A DNA stretch of 64,000 bases from Paraburkholderia hiiakae (GCF_904848665.1 NZ_CAJHCQ010000027.1:49121-113120); one strand, 5' to 3'. Positions 8,793 to 16,875 are shown, numbered from the stretch's first letter. Numbers and translations are program-made. The notes: a model not told the origin generated them from the sequence alone.

Positions 8793-9044
8793 ATGCAGGA
8801 AGGGACGGTTGTTGCGGTGAATCAAAGGCGCGGCATGTTTATCGCTCAGATCGACGAAGGCGACTTTGCCGTCTTCGAATTGCTCGCAGGCATAGACATC
8901 GCGATTGGCGATCGAGTTGCGGGTGACCTCGAAGCGTTGGGGCGCGAGGAATTGCGGCATCTTGGCCAGCGCCGCCGTTTCGCGGTGTATGGCCAGAGCG
9001 GCCCGAGTAGTCTCGCGGCGTGCCGCCGATTGGTTGGAATTTGA
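8793..9044 (+). CDS. Hypothetical protein, 83 aa
   Basis: Small beta-rich protein (MQEGTVVAVNQRRGMFIAQI, then FAVFELLAGIDIAIGDRVAG), an OB-fold-like outline similar to cold-shock-type domains but without their RNA-binding aromatics. It has an AGGAAAGG ribosome site and follows the heptamer GGAAAAC at 8772. Confidence 0.55.
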   Translation: MQEGTVVAVNQRRGMFIAQIDEGDFAVFELLAGIDIAIGDRVAGDLEALGREELRHLGQRRRFAVYGQSGPSSLAACRRLVGI

Positions 9045-9067
9045 TCGCAAAATTGGCGGGCACGGCA

Positions 9068-9241
9068 ATGGACGACAAGAGCAAGGTGGTGCGTGAACTT
9101 AAAGATGTGCTGAAAACTATAGAGTCTGCGCAGAGCGTTGTGGCGAACGAACTCAGCAAAGGCGGGAATCTCCCGTACGCATACAGCGAGTTGCGAGACG
9201 CCCACGACAAACTCAAGCGCGTGCTTCGGAATCTCGCATAG
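9068..9241 (+). CDS. Hypothetical protein, 57 aa
   Basis: Starts at the ATG of MDDKSKVVRELKDVLKTIES. It is almost entirely helical and heptad-like (LKDVLKTIESAQ, LRDAHDKLKRVLRNL), so it may form a coiled coil. The stop TAG runs into GGAAAAC. No family recognised. Confidence 0.5.
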   Translation: MDDKSKVVRELKDVLKTIESAQSVVANELSKGGNLPYAYSELRDAHDKLKRVLRNLA

Positions 9242-9276
9242 GAAAACAGGATGCCCGGCATCGAGAGGATCGAAAA

Positions 9277-9438
9277 ATGAAGCGCGTGATAGCTGTGTTA
9301 TGGATCGCTGCCGGGTTAGCCGGTTGTGGCGTAGCCGCGGCGCCTTGCCGGATTGCGTCGGCTGGGCTGAAGGTTATCCCGCTGGTCGGGCACGTTGCCG
9401 CCGCGCCAACGGATGCGTGCGCTGCGGCAATCGATTGA
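9277..9438 (+). CDS. DUF6726-like small lipoprotein
   Basis: A 53-residue gene. MKRVIAVLWIAAGLAGCG gives a signal peptide with lipobox LAGC, and the mature part GVAAAPCRIASAGLKVIPLV followed by GHVAAAPTDACAAAID matches small conserved lipoproteins of Burkholderiaceae and other proteobacteria (DUF6726). The lipidated cysteine would be residue 17. Function unknown. Confidence 0.65.
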   Translation: MKRVIAVLWIAAGLAGCGVAAAPCRIASAGLKVIPLVGHVAAAPTDACAAAID

Positions 9439-9458
9439 GACCGGAAAACGAGGGATAG

Positions 9459-9812
9459 GTGAAAATGGATCGCGCTACTTCGTCGCGGCTGCGTCAATCT
9501 ATTGATGATCTCGACCGCTTAACATTGACTCTTCCGCAAGAGAGTGATGGATTTTTATTCCTGACTCAGATCATCCAGCAGTTGCGGATTCTTCAGGACA
9601 CAGTGACTGCGGGGGATGCCCGTGAAACTGTGTTTGTGTGTTCAGAGCAGATTGCATCGCTTGGGCGAGCGCGTGCTGTGTTCGCGCATTTTGGTGGCCT
9701 CGGCTTGTGTGACCAAACCCTTGAAATTGTCACGGCTCTACAGAAGGAGGCGCATGTCTTCGCCGCCATTCAGCCCCAACATCACAGCCCCAGCAAGATG
9801 ATTCACGGGTAG
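9459..9812 (+). CDS. Hypothetical protein, about 117 aa
   Basis: Helical soluble protein (MDRATSSRLRQSIDDLDRLT, FLFLTQIIQQLRILQDTV). It starts at GTG 9459 or ATG 9465 after an AGGGATAGG ribosome site, and is preceded by GGAAAAC at 9443. No family recognised. Confidence 0.5.
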   Translation: MKMDRATSSRLRQSIDDLDRLTLTLPQESDGFLFLTQIIQQLRILQDTVTAGDARETVFVCSEQIASLGRARAVFAHFGGLGLCDQTLEIVTALQKEAHVFAAIQPQHHSPSKMIHG

Positions 9813-9871
9813 TGATCGGGGAAGCGTCTGAACAGACCGGGAAACAGGAAGGTAATCGGAAGAGCCTCGTG

Positions 9872-10058
9872 ATGACCACTCTGCACTCATTGATCCCCGA
9901 TGTGGACGTCCTGCTCGCGCTTGCGCCCATTCTCCTACGCTTTGCCAAGCAAGCCCGAGTGAACAATAACAATATGTTCACGACAGCCAGCCACCCCATA
10001 CCCTGACCTGACCGAGCACGTCCTGTACGCCGTTCGGGTCGTCGAGCACGGGTCGTAA
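9872..10058 (+). pseudogene. Remnant of a TIGR02391/ABC-type unknown gene
   Basis: The first frame reads MTTLHSLIPDVDVLLALAP and then ILLRFAKQARVNNNNMF. After a shift near 10000 the next frame gives TPYPDLTEHVLYAVRVVEHG and a stop at 10056. Both halves resemble one parent: the IPDADVLLALAPEELG opening is common in a family of unknown proteins carried on islands. I count one deletion after LALAP and one frameshift, so the gene is broken. Confidence 0.45.
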
Positions 10059-10062
10059 GGAA

Positions 10063-10302
10063 ATGACCGACGAAGCTCGCGATCCGGTGAGTTTCCACAG
10101 AGTCCAGGAGCGCTTCAAGGAGGTGCTCGAGATGCCTGACCTGGACGCGAGCCGCACTATTCGCTCGCTCAAGGAAAACGTTTGGCAGGTCTACGGCAAG
10201 CTCACAAAGGCGTATCCGCAGTTCGACGACGCGCAGCTGGCGGCGCGCGCCATCGAGGCCGTCCGCGGTGCCTTTGATAATCGCGAGACGGGCAGCACCT
10301 GA
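10063..10302 (+). CDS. Hypothetical protein, 79 aa
   Basis: Begins at ATG 10063, five bases after the end of the preceding remnant. It is helical and acidic (RVQERFKEVLEMPDLDASRT, then NVWQVYGKLTKAYPQFDD). It may be the surviving carboxyl part of the same ancestral locus or a separate small gene; I cannot decide from sequence. Confidence 0.45.
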   Translation: MTDEARDPVSFHRVQERFKEVLEMPDLDASRTIRSLKENVWQVYGKLTKAYPQFDDAQLAARAIEAVRGAFDNRETGST

Positions 10303-10523
10303 GCGCCCTGGCAGGCGTTGTAAGGCGCGCTGCAGGACGAAGACGCACGCCTCAAAGATCCGGCCACGCCAATCCTCCCCATACGTTGCGTCATCAACTG
10401 TCCCGGGTAAAATTGCCTGGCAGGGGAGTTCGATAGAACCGCACCGCGCCGCGGCTCCTTGGGGGGAGCACGACCACGCAGCCGACGAAGCCCTGCAAAA
10501 ATATAACTAACCTGAGAATACCG

Positions 10524-11411
10524 ATGGCCAATACGCTTAAGCAATTCCGATCCATGATCGAGCATGTCGATCTTCCCGGACATGACGAGGTTGTCCGGAT
10601 GGTCCGGCGATGGATGACAGCGCAGGAAGTGCTCGGATCTATTGTTCCGATTCTCGTCGTGTGTGTCGCAGTCAAGTTTTTTTCGGGCCCAACATGGGCT
10701 GTCGTGCTGTCTGTCGCAGGTCTTCTGTTTGCCCGCTTCCTCGCCTGGCTATCCGAGACGATCGACCCATTCAAGATGATCGCCGCGAGCGTCCCGATCG
10801 GGGCGGGTATCGCGTGGCTGACGACAAAAGACAGCGGCGCGACATTCGAAGTCGCCTTCATCTCCCTGTTCGTGCCACACGCCTGCATGCTGATTGGCCT
10901 GCTGTGGCATTGGTCAACGTTTCTCGGCACGCCGGTGACGGCGCCGGTCGTGGCGTTGATATCCAGCTCCATGAACCGGACGGTGGAGCGGAAGTTCCCG
11001 GCATGGCGCGCGTGCTCGCTCGTCTTCCAGCGAAACGCCATCCGGTTTAATACGGGCAACAAGCCGGTCTTTGTCGCTAGCAAGTCGCTACGGCGTGAAG
11101 GCGAAGCGCAACGCGTCGGCACGCCGGTATTTACCTATGCGCAATTCTCCAATCGGGCACTCGTCGCCTCCACGATGCAAGCCGCCATCGATCAAGCGCA
11201 GGCAAGCGGCGCGGAACCGCCCCAGTGGTTGAATCCGGCAACGGGGTTGCCGACTGTCGGCAACATCGCCGGTGGGATCGATGTGGGGGGAAATCAGTGG
11301 GGGCACAACCAGCTCGTCGACATCAATCCGGGCTCCGGTTTGCCAACGATCGGAGGGCCGGGGACCATCGACGTGGCCGGCAACGCCTGGGGTCACGATA
11401 ACAACATGTAA
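10524..11411 (+). CDS. Inner-membrane protein with two carboxyl GLPT/WGH repeats
   Basis: 295 residues. An amino-terminal cytoplasmic helix (MANTLKQFRSMIEHVDLPGH) is followed by about four membrane segments between residues 35 and 155 (IVPILVVCVAVKFF, VVLSVAGLLFARFL, MIAASVPIGAGIAWL, FISLFVPHACMLIGLLW). The carboxyl end, from about residue 230, holds two copies of a short repeat: NPATGLPTVG...GIDVGGNQWGH and NPGSGLPTIG...TIDVAGNAWGH. Similar NP-x-x-GLP-x-x...DV-x-GN tails end many otherwise unrelated membrane proteins in proteobacteria, so this is probably a sorting or docking tag. A strong terminator follows. Confidence 0.65.
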   Translation: MANTLKQFRSMIEHVDLPGHDEVVRMVRRWMTAQEVLGSIVPILVVCVAVKFFSGPTWAVVLSVAGLLFARFLAWLSETIDPFKMIAASVPIGAGIAWLTTKDSGATFEVAFISLFVPHACMLIGLLWHWSTFLGTPVTAPVVALISSSMNRTVERKFPAWRACSLVFQRNAIRFNTGNKPVFVASKSLRREGEAQRVGTPVFTYAQFSNRALVASTMQAAIDQAQASGAEPPQWLNPATGLPTVGNIAGGIDVGGNQWGHNQLVDINPGSGLPTIGGPGTIDVAGNAWGHDNNM

Positions 11412-11450
11412 GAGGGCGAAACTCGCCGCTGTTTGCCGCGGCGGAAAATT

Positions 11451-11489
11451 GAAGGGCCGGCAAAACACGAACTGTTCTGCCGGCCCTTC
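11451..11489. terminator. Hairpin terminator between convergent genes
   Basis: A perfect 12-bp GC-rich stem (GAAGGGCCGGCA / TGCCGGCCCTTC) with a 15-base loop lies between the membrane protein and the convergent IPxEYL gene. Only the minus strand has a short T-rich tail, so it serves that direction best. Confidence 0.6.
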
Positions 11490-11554
11490 ATGCGTTCGCC
11501 AATACCGTGAACGACGTCGCGAACGTCTCACGTTGTTGGGCGCGTGTAATACGT

Positions 11555-12796
11555 CTAGGTGGTTGAAAACCGCCTAAACTCGCAAAACGCGTGCCATTGG
11601 CTTTCGTTCAAATGTTCTGTTACCTTTTGCGCCACTAGCTGGGCATCCGAAGACGTTAGATCTTCCGCCGGTATTTTTCCTAGCTCCTTGGTCATCTCCA
11701 GGAACTCGGGGGGGAGCGTGACGAGGTATTCGGCCGGAATTTTAGGAATTTTCCAGATCGGCGACAAATATTCCCGTGGAATTTTGCTGATAGTTGTCCG
11801 CAGGTATTCTTCTCTTACCAGGCGCTTCCATATTTCACGCGCCTCCCCTAGTTCGGTTGCTTGAACACCGAACAGATATTCCGTCGGTATCTGATCAAAA
11901 GCCACGTATGCCTTCACGAACTCACGCGGAATGGAGTGGACAGCTATCGAGGTGCCAGGCTCGGCGTTGATTCGCCATTCGGCCTTAAAACGCTCCAGGT
12001 ACTCCGGAGGAAGGTCCACCAGATACTCCGCTGGAATCTCGGAGAATGGTCGTCGGTATTTCCGATAGTCCGAAGGGACGCCTTCAGTGACCTGGTTGAT
12101 GAAGTGTTCCGCCCGACTATCGTTCCATGAATACTCAAGCGCCTTTTGAAGCGTCGGGTCAATATCGGCCAGATATTCTGGGGGAATCTGATCGAACGGC
12201 ACGTAAGGAGGGCCCTTATACTTCTCCGGAATGCTGTCGATGAACGATTTCCAGTCCTCGTACGGTACATATGTCCACTCGATTGATTCATCCGGTTCGC
12301 CAGTGTTCCGTGGATCGAGCCCGATCGATGGGACGTCCGGCGCGAAGTCCACCGGGAACATGACCCTGTCGTAATCGGGATCAAAATCAATGCCCAGCAC
12401 TGGAAACTCCTTCATCAAGAGGTAGTTAAGAAAACCTTGATGCTGACTGTCGGTGATCGTGCCCGCGTGAGCCAGTGCGTTTCGCAGCTTCCGTATGCCG
12501 AGAACGTGGAATTGCTTGTACACCGCACGAAAAGCGTGCTTCAACTGTCCGCCACGCTGGTTCATCTGATCGTGGAGGACGTTCATTTTTTCGGTCAGGT
12601 AAAGGGTTCGGATCTTGTCCCTTTCGGCCGTGACGATCGTCCCCTCGGCATTCCTGTAGGAGCCGTGGATCCCTTGCTCGTGTTGATCGATGATCAACTG
12701 GGTAATTTTCTTCTCGAAGACACGCAAAAGCTCCAAAGCCTGGCTTTCCATCCTGTCCTGGAAGTCTTCAGCGTCTTTGTCTTGTTGATGGTCCAT
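11555..12796 (-). CDS. IPxEYL-repeat protein of unknown function
   Basis: 413 residues with an unusual repeat. The first 110 residues are helical and highly charged. From about residue 189 to 380 the motif IP-x-EYL recurs about ten times in variant form: QIPPEYL (203), EIPAEYL (253), LPPEYL (262), SIPREFV (288), QIPTEYL (302), KIPREYL (338), KIPAEYL (352), LPPEFL (361), KIPAEDL (374). Spacing varies from 9 to about 45 residues, so this is not a classical solenoid such as TPR or Sel1. No signal peptide. It may be a peptide-presenting scaffold; I do not recognise the family. Confidence 0.65.
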   Translation of the reverse strand: MDHQQDKDAEDFQDRMESQALELLRVFEKKITQLIIDQHEQGIHGSYRNAEGTIVTAERDKIRTLYLTEKMNVLHDQMNQRGGQLKHAFRAVYKQFHVLGIRKLRNALAHAGTITDSQHQGFLNYLLMKEFPVLGIDFDPDYDRVMFPVDFAPDVPSIGLDPRNTGEPDESIEWTYVPYEDWKSFIDSIPEKYKGPPYVPFDQIPPEYLADIDPTLQKALEYSWNDSRAEHFINQVTEGVPSDYRKYRRPFSEIPAEYLVDLPPEYLERFKAEWRINAEPGTSIAVHSIPREFVKAYVAFDQIPTEYLFGVQATELGEAREIWKRLVREEYLRTTISKIPREYLSPIWKIPKIPAEYLVTLPPEFLEMTKELGKIPAEDLTSSDAQLVAQKVTEHLNESQWHAFCEFRRFSTT

Positions 12797-12846
12797 TTTT
12801 CTAGTTCTGGTCGCGAGTTACAGCCCAGGCCGGGCCACGCTTAAAT

Positions 12847-13056
12847 CTATCCGAGGGCACGAAGTCTCCCTACGGAGTCGGTCTTGATAAACCCGTCTGC
12901 CGAGTCTGCGGCGATTCTGTACAGCTCTGTGGCCCTTACCGGATCGCGCGGCACTCCTTGGCCAAGATCGTAGCACTGGGCGAGCGAGTACACAGCAAAT
13001 GGCCACGCCCAGGTATTGCTGAGCGCCCCCTGATCGACGGCCCTTTGGAACCAGTG
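12847..13056 (-). pseudogene. Sel1-repeat protein, carboxyl fragment
   Basis: The minus frame ending at 12847 reads AHWFQRAVDQGALSNTWAWP, then YSLAQCYDLGQGVPRDPVRA and TELYRIAADSADGF before a stop: one and a half Sel1-like repeats with the AQCYxxGxGVPxDxxxA signature. There is no start codon, and upstream the frame runs directly into the palindrome at 13057-13110. It is the tail of a truncated gene, lost by deletion or insertion at the palindrome. Confidence 0.6.
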
Positions 13057-13110
13057 CGCGACGCGTTATGAGTTTTGCGGGGTACCTCGTAAAACTCATA
13101 ACGCGTCGCG
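13057..13110. repeat. 54-bp near-perfect palindrome
   Basis: Two perfect 20-bp arms (13057-13076 and 13091-13110, ACGCGTTATGAGTTTT core) flank a 14-base middle that itself pairs apart from two G-T pairs, centred on GGTACC. The whole 54 bases can fold as a cruciform or hairpin. It marks the break point of the Sel1 fragment and has no T-tract typical of a terminator. Confidence 0.8.
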
Positions 13111-13290
13111 ACACAGAATTGTGCGTCCAGATGTCCTGTGCGGAACTGCCGTCCGAATGTCTGACAACGGAATCGGACCAAGGTCTCCTCTTGGCCGAAT
13201 GCTGCTAGGACGGCCTTGGCCGGGCGACCCAAAGCGAGCTCTTAGCCTTCGACCGTCCGGTCACTCGTTACGGCTTTTTGCTTGAATTTT

Positions 13291-13320
13291 TGGTGGCCTG
13301 GGATGGAATCGAACCAACCC
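13291..13320 (-). other. tRNA 3'-end-like fragment, possible attachment remnant
   Basis: Read on the minus strand this gives GGTTCGATTCC, then the acceptor-like CCAGGCC and ACCA: the T-loop and 3' acceptor end of a tRNA gene with encoded CCA. The remaining tRNA body is absent upstream and the T-stem has one mismatch. Such fragments are left where integrative elements recombine into tRNA genes. It lies at the left edge of the wreckage before the defence-like island. Confidence 0.4.
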
Positions 13321-13350
13321 GTGGCGCGCGAGCCGGCACAGCGCACACCG

Positions 13351-13602
13351 TCAGACTGTGATCAACGTCTGCTCGCCGGGTTTCATTACCGAGACCTGCA
13401 GCGAGGGCGCCACGTGCGAGGCAGACTGGCGGTATTGCTCGGCCGCCTCGACACCCAGCACCAGCCCGTTGTGCGCATAATGCACCGGGATGCCATGGGA
13501 AACCCCCGCCCACGCGCTGGCCCGTGAGGTTGCAGACTTATATCCGGCCTGTGCTGCGGACGATGATCCGCTGGGCCCTGATGGAATCTGCTGGGGAAGG
13601 CC
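13351..13602 (-). pseudogene. Degraded coding remnant
   Basis: An open minus frame without a start codon ends in HGIPVHYAHNGLVLGVEAAE and VSVMKPGEQTLITV, which has the feel of a genuine protein carboxyl end. Upstream the coding quality passes to another frame, so the gene appears broken by frameshift. I do not recognise the parent family. Confidence 0.25.
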
Positions 13603-13736
13603 TCATCTCCGACGAGTCCTCGAAGGACAAGACGACGTCCAGGTTTGCTTCCCCACGGTCCGACCTGTTTCGCCATCACATGTGTATCAGCCTGCGCAAC
13701 CTGTTAGCGACCACATCTCCATAGTTGGTTGATCTT

Positions 13737-13985
13737 CTACGTAGCATGCGCCACGTAACCGGGTTGATACGCACAAGCATGGGCAAGCAGCACCCAGATC
13801 GTGCGTGCCATCTTGTTGGCCAGCGCAACGACTACCACGTTGAACGGCCGTCGCGCGAGCAAGCCCCGCAGCGAATTACTCACGTGCTTCGAGTGCCCGA
13901 GCACCGCTATGCGCTGCAGCCTTCGTGGGCTGCACACAAGCAAGAGTGAAGTGAGCAAGGAGGTGGCCAGCGCATCGCGCGCCAC
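13737..13985 (-). pseudogene. IS110-family transposase, carboxyl remnant
   Basis: The minus frame contains LLARRPFNVVVVALANKMAR followed by TIWVLLAHACAYQPGY, the conserved end of IS110-type transposases (the ALANKMAR-WALL block). The catalytic DEDD domain and the transposase_20 region are missing or out of frame. It is a fragment of an old insertion. Confidence 0.55.
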
Positions 13986-13994
13986 CTCCTTCCA

Positions 13995-14340
13995 TCAATT
14001 CTCCTTCTTGTAGACAACGGTGAGATGGTTCTTCACCTGATTCTTGCCAAGTTCATAGTCGGGGTCCACCGTCGCGAGATTGTGAGCCGCGATGGCCCGC
14101 CGACGCCACGTCGGCGAGCGCCTTCACGCCGCCGAAGAGCGAGCCTGCCATTGCCGCAGAACGGTGTTCCGTATAGACCTGGCAGCTCAATCCGGCTTTC
14201 TCCATGTGGTTCTCGACTTTTTCCGCCACCGAACTCATAGGCTGAATGCTGATGATCTGAAACGACGTCCTCGAAGCAATCAGACTGTCCAGCTTCTCGC
14301 TGGTCAATTCGTCGGGGGTGTATCGCGCCTCAATAGACAT
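13995..14340 (-). pseudogene. Frameshifted small hypothetical gene
   Basis: From ATG 14340 the frame reads MSIEARYTPDELTSEKLDSL to VKALADVASA, then derails into an arginine-rich tail. Dropping one base from the CCC run at 14096-14098 (GGG on the coding strand) restores AAIAAHNLATVDPDYELGKN and NQVKNHLTVVYKKEN ending at 13995. A single-base insertion therefore breaks an otherwise intact gene of about 114 codons. Function unknown. Confidence 0.65.
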
Positions 14341-14476
14341 TGTATTCCCCTGGTTTGACGTGACGATTCAAGCACCTGGCGTTGCGGCTATCCTCGCGCC
14401 AGGTGAGCTCGCACGCTTCGATATGTCGGCGCAGCAGGTTTGGACTTTAGGCGTGCGCGGATCCAGCGTCTCATCA

Positions 14477-15697
14477 CTAGTCGGGGTGCTGTTCGTAGTC
14501 CGCTGCCGCGGAACGCACCCGCGGCCGCATGACATTGACGAACGTATTCACGCGCTCCGCGAGCCACCCGTATGCTTGTTCCCGTATTTCAGGCGTGTCG
14601 AGTCCGGGAACGGTGCGGCGGTCCACGATCAGAGGACGTCCGTCCCGTTCGGTCAATTCCGCCGTGCCCCCGAGTTCGACCTTCACGGTTGGCCAGTCGT
14701 CGGCAATGACCCGTCTTGCGTAGGCGCCCGCTCCGCTTGCCGTCGAGAGCAGTTCCACACCAATCTCGCTCAGCTTGCGGTTTCGATAGACGTTTATCCA
14801 GGATGTGCCGCCGGGTGCCGGCATCATGAAGTTGAGATATCCCTGGCGGGGGGCCCCCGGAACGCGTTGTTCTGGATCGTCGAGATTCAACCGGTCGAGC
14901 AGCCCCTGCCAGAACTGCTGTTGCTCGCTGCCGAGCCCAGAGTTCGCATTCAGCGCCACCTCGGTCGCTTCTTCGTCTGTCGGCTCGAGGGCAAAGCCCT
15001 CCGGGACAGCGACCACGGTGCGTGTGACGACTGTTGTGCGCGCAAGCACGCGGGGCACGACGAGCCGGCTGCCATCGGGCAACGCGAAGATCGGAAGCTC
15101 GACGAGCCCGAGGGAAAAGTGAAGTCCGGCGTGAGCCTGCAAATAGTCGCCGATTGCCTCGACTCCTTCGCGGATGCCGTCGCCGACGATGAGCAGGAGA
15201 AAACGGCCGCGACGCAGATTGTGGGTCAACGCATCGTTGAACAGTACCTCGTCGGTTTCCGGGGCAATCTCTCTTACCTTCTCGAGCACCGGGTCGCCAG
15301 TGCACTTCAGACGCTGTCGCACCGCCCGCTGTAAATCGGAAGATGACCAACGGCTGAGTTCCTTGGCGTAGTCGAGAATCTGTCCGACTACCTCGCGGCG
15401 CGCTTGCGGGTTGCGCCAAAGCTTGCATTCCACGAGCACCGGCAAGCCGGCCGGCGTCACCATGAGGTTATCGATCGGACCTGCCGGCGTGGGAAGCTCA
15501 CGGCAGATCGCCACGGGATTGGCAAAAATCGGATCGATCTCGGCGATGGGAAGACATCCAGGCTGCGCATGAACGTAGTTCTGGATATCGGCCTCGCTGA
15601 CATCGCTTGTGCCATCTTGTCCGGCAATCGAGGCGAGGCGAACGGGCTGGCCGCCGTCGGCGGGAATCAGAAGCGGGGCGAATCGTTGTCGGGTCAT
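14477..15697 (-). CDS. PD-(D/E)XK nuclease-like protein
   Basis: 406 residues. A restriction-endonuclease-like core is visible near residues 75-115: GPIDNLMVTPAG followed by PVLVECKLWRNPQARREVVG and QILDYAKEL, giving the D...E-x-K active site and the Q-x-x-x-Y helix. The carboxyl half (WINVYRNRKLSEIGVELLS and EREG-like strands) resembles DUF4268-type domains that accompany such nucleases. It lies at the left edge of the defence-like island with two small genes on the same strand. Substrate unknown. Confidence 0.6.
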   Translation of the reverse strand: MTRQRFAPLLIPADGGQPVRLASIAGQDGTSDVSEADIQNYVHAQPGCLPIAEIDPIFANPVAICRELPTPAGPIDNLMVTPAGLPVLVECKLWRNPQARREVVGQILDYAKELSRWSSSDLQRAVRQRLKCTGDPVLEKVREIAPETDEVLFNDALTHNLRRGRFLLLIVGDGIREGVEAIGDYLQAHAGLHFSLGLVELPIFALPDGSRLVVPRVLARTTVVTRTVVAVPEGFALEPTDEEATEVALNANSGLGSEQQQFWQGLLDRLNLDDPEQRVPGAPRQGYLNFMMPAPGGTSWINVYRNRKLSEIGVELLSTASGAGAYARRVIADDWPTVKVELGGTAELTERDGRPLIVDRRTVPGLDTPEIREQAYGWLAERVNTFVNVMRPRVRSAAADYEQHPD

Positions 15698-15746
15698 AGT
15701 TGGTTGTCAGGGCTTGCTTGCAGCGTCGGCGCAACAGCAGTACGCG

Positions 15747-16313
15747 TTATTGCTCGACCAGGCCGAGTGCGCGCAGTGCGAAAGCTAGCGACGGCAGCAT
15801 ACGCCAGCGCCAGTGCGAATCGTCTTCGGTCGCAGTAGGCGCGAGGTCCGGTGAGTCCGCCAGGGCGCAGGTATAGATGAGCGTCCCATTGCGACGCACG
15901 GGCAGATCGACGGGGTGATGCTCGTGCAACGCTTTGCCGAGATTGCCGTACTGGAGGTTGGCTCCGCTGTAGTTCGAGTAGCCGGCGGCCTTTGCCAGCT
16001 CTGTTGCAGTCATGATGTGCTCGGGCGCGCGATAGTGGGCTTGAAGCATTTTGAGCTGACCCGTGCTGAGTTCAGGCAAGATAGCCTCCAGCGCGCGCGT
16101 GTATGCCTTGTCTCCGGCCTCGCCCTCGCGCGCGGCCACGCCCAGCGCCGAATCGATTTCCTTACGGGCCATTTGAATGGCGTCCGGCACGTCGCAACCG
16201 GTCAGTTTGTGGACGGGCACGCCGTCGCGCCAGGCCCAGCATTTTGCACCGTTCTCCGCTGGTTTGGCCACAAGGCGGTATCCCCGATATTCGTGTGTTT
16301 GGTCCTGGCTCAT
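15747..16313 (-). CDS. HNH-associated helical-domain protein
   Basis: 188 residues without an HNH motif itself. Residues 1-60 form a small beta domain (YRGYRLVAKPAENGAKCWAW). Residues 85-145 (LSTGQLKMLQAHYRAPEHIM, TATELAKAAGYSNYSGANLQ, YGNLGKALHE) match a helical domain usually found ahead of HNH nucleases in bacterial restriction-like proteins. Here the nuclease part is absent, so it may be a truncated or partner protein. Confidence 0.45.
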   Translation of the reverse strand: MSQDQTHEYRGYRLVAKPAENGAKCWAWRDGVPVHKLTGCDVPDAIQMARKEIDSALGVAAREGEAGDKAYTRALEAILPELSTGQLKMLQAHYRAPEHIMTATELAKAAGYSNYSGANLQYGNLGKALHEHHPVDLPVRRNGTLIYTCALADSPDLAPTATEDDSHWRWRMLPSLAFALRALGLVEQ

Positions 16314-16467
16314 TTTCGCTTTTATGACGTTATTTTTTCTGTGGGGCGCATAGCAGTGCCGCTCATTGCCAACGAGTATGGCTTAAAGGGTTTTGCACGG
16401 AAACCTTTTTCTATCTCGCGTCACTTGCCCGTTCCGCGTGCGCATCCGACTTAGTGGACTCTGGACT

Positions 16468-16875
16468 CTAGAAGTTGTCGGCAACGCGCTCCCAAAAGCC
16501 GGGCTCGTCATGGTGGGAATTTTGCATGGCCGTTTGGAGATCCAGCACGAAGAAACTCGTATCGGGGAAGCGAACTGTGCCATCCGGATATTCGAGAAAC
16601 GACTGCAGCTTCTGGTACACCGGATCGAGCACGTCGTACGCAACATCGATATAAATCGCACCGTCGTAAGATGCGAAGCGATACTCCGAGGCGATTTCAC
16701 CACACGGTTGCCACCCTATACCGGCCGCGTCGAGCCATTTCAGTATCTCGATACGACTCCCGTTCTGCGTGAATCGACTTGAATCGCGCTTGCCGTCATG
16801 GGTAAACGTCAGGAACAGGACATCACGCTTTTTGGAGCGCGCAATCGCGTCGATGTGTTCGATGAGTTGGGGCAT
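16468..16875 (-). CDS. Hypothetical protein, 135 aa
   Basis: Compact soluble protein (MPQLIEHIDAIARSKKRDVL, then DGAIYIDVAYDVLDPVYQKL). No domain recognised. It is the most upstream of the three minus-strand genes at 14.5-16.9 kb, next to the SIR2-like gene. Confidence 0.5.
   Translation of the reverse strand: MPQLIEHIDAIARSKKRDVLFLTFTHDGKRDSSRFTQNGSRIEILKWLDAAGIGWQPCGEIASEYRFASYDGAIYIDVAYDVLDPVYQKLQSFLEYPDGTVRFPDTSFFVLDLQTAMQNSHHDEPGFWERVADNF

Noticed and set aside
13057..13110. The palindrome as an integron attC site
   Set aside because: The arm sequence does not give the GTTRRRY/RYYYAAC core sites and there is no bulged-base asymmetry.
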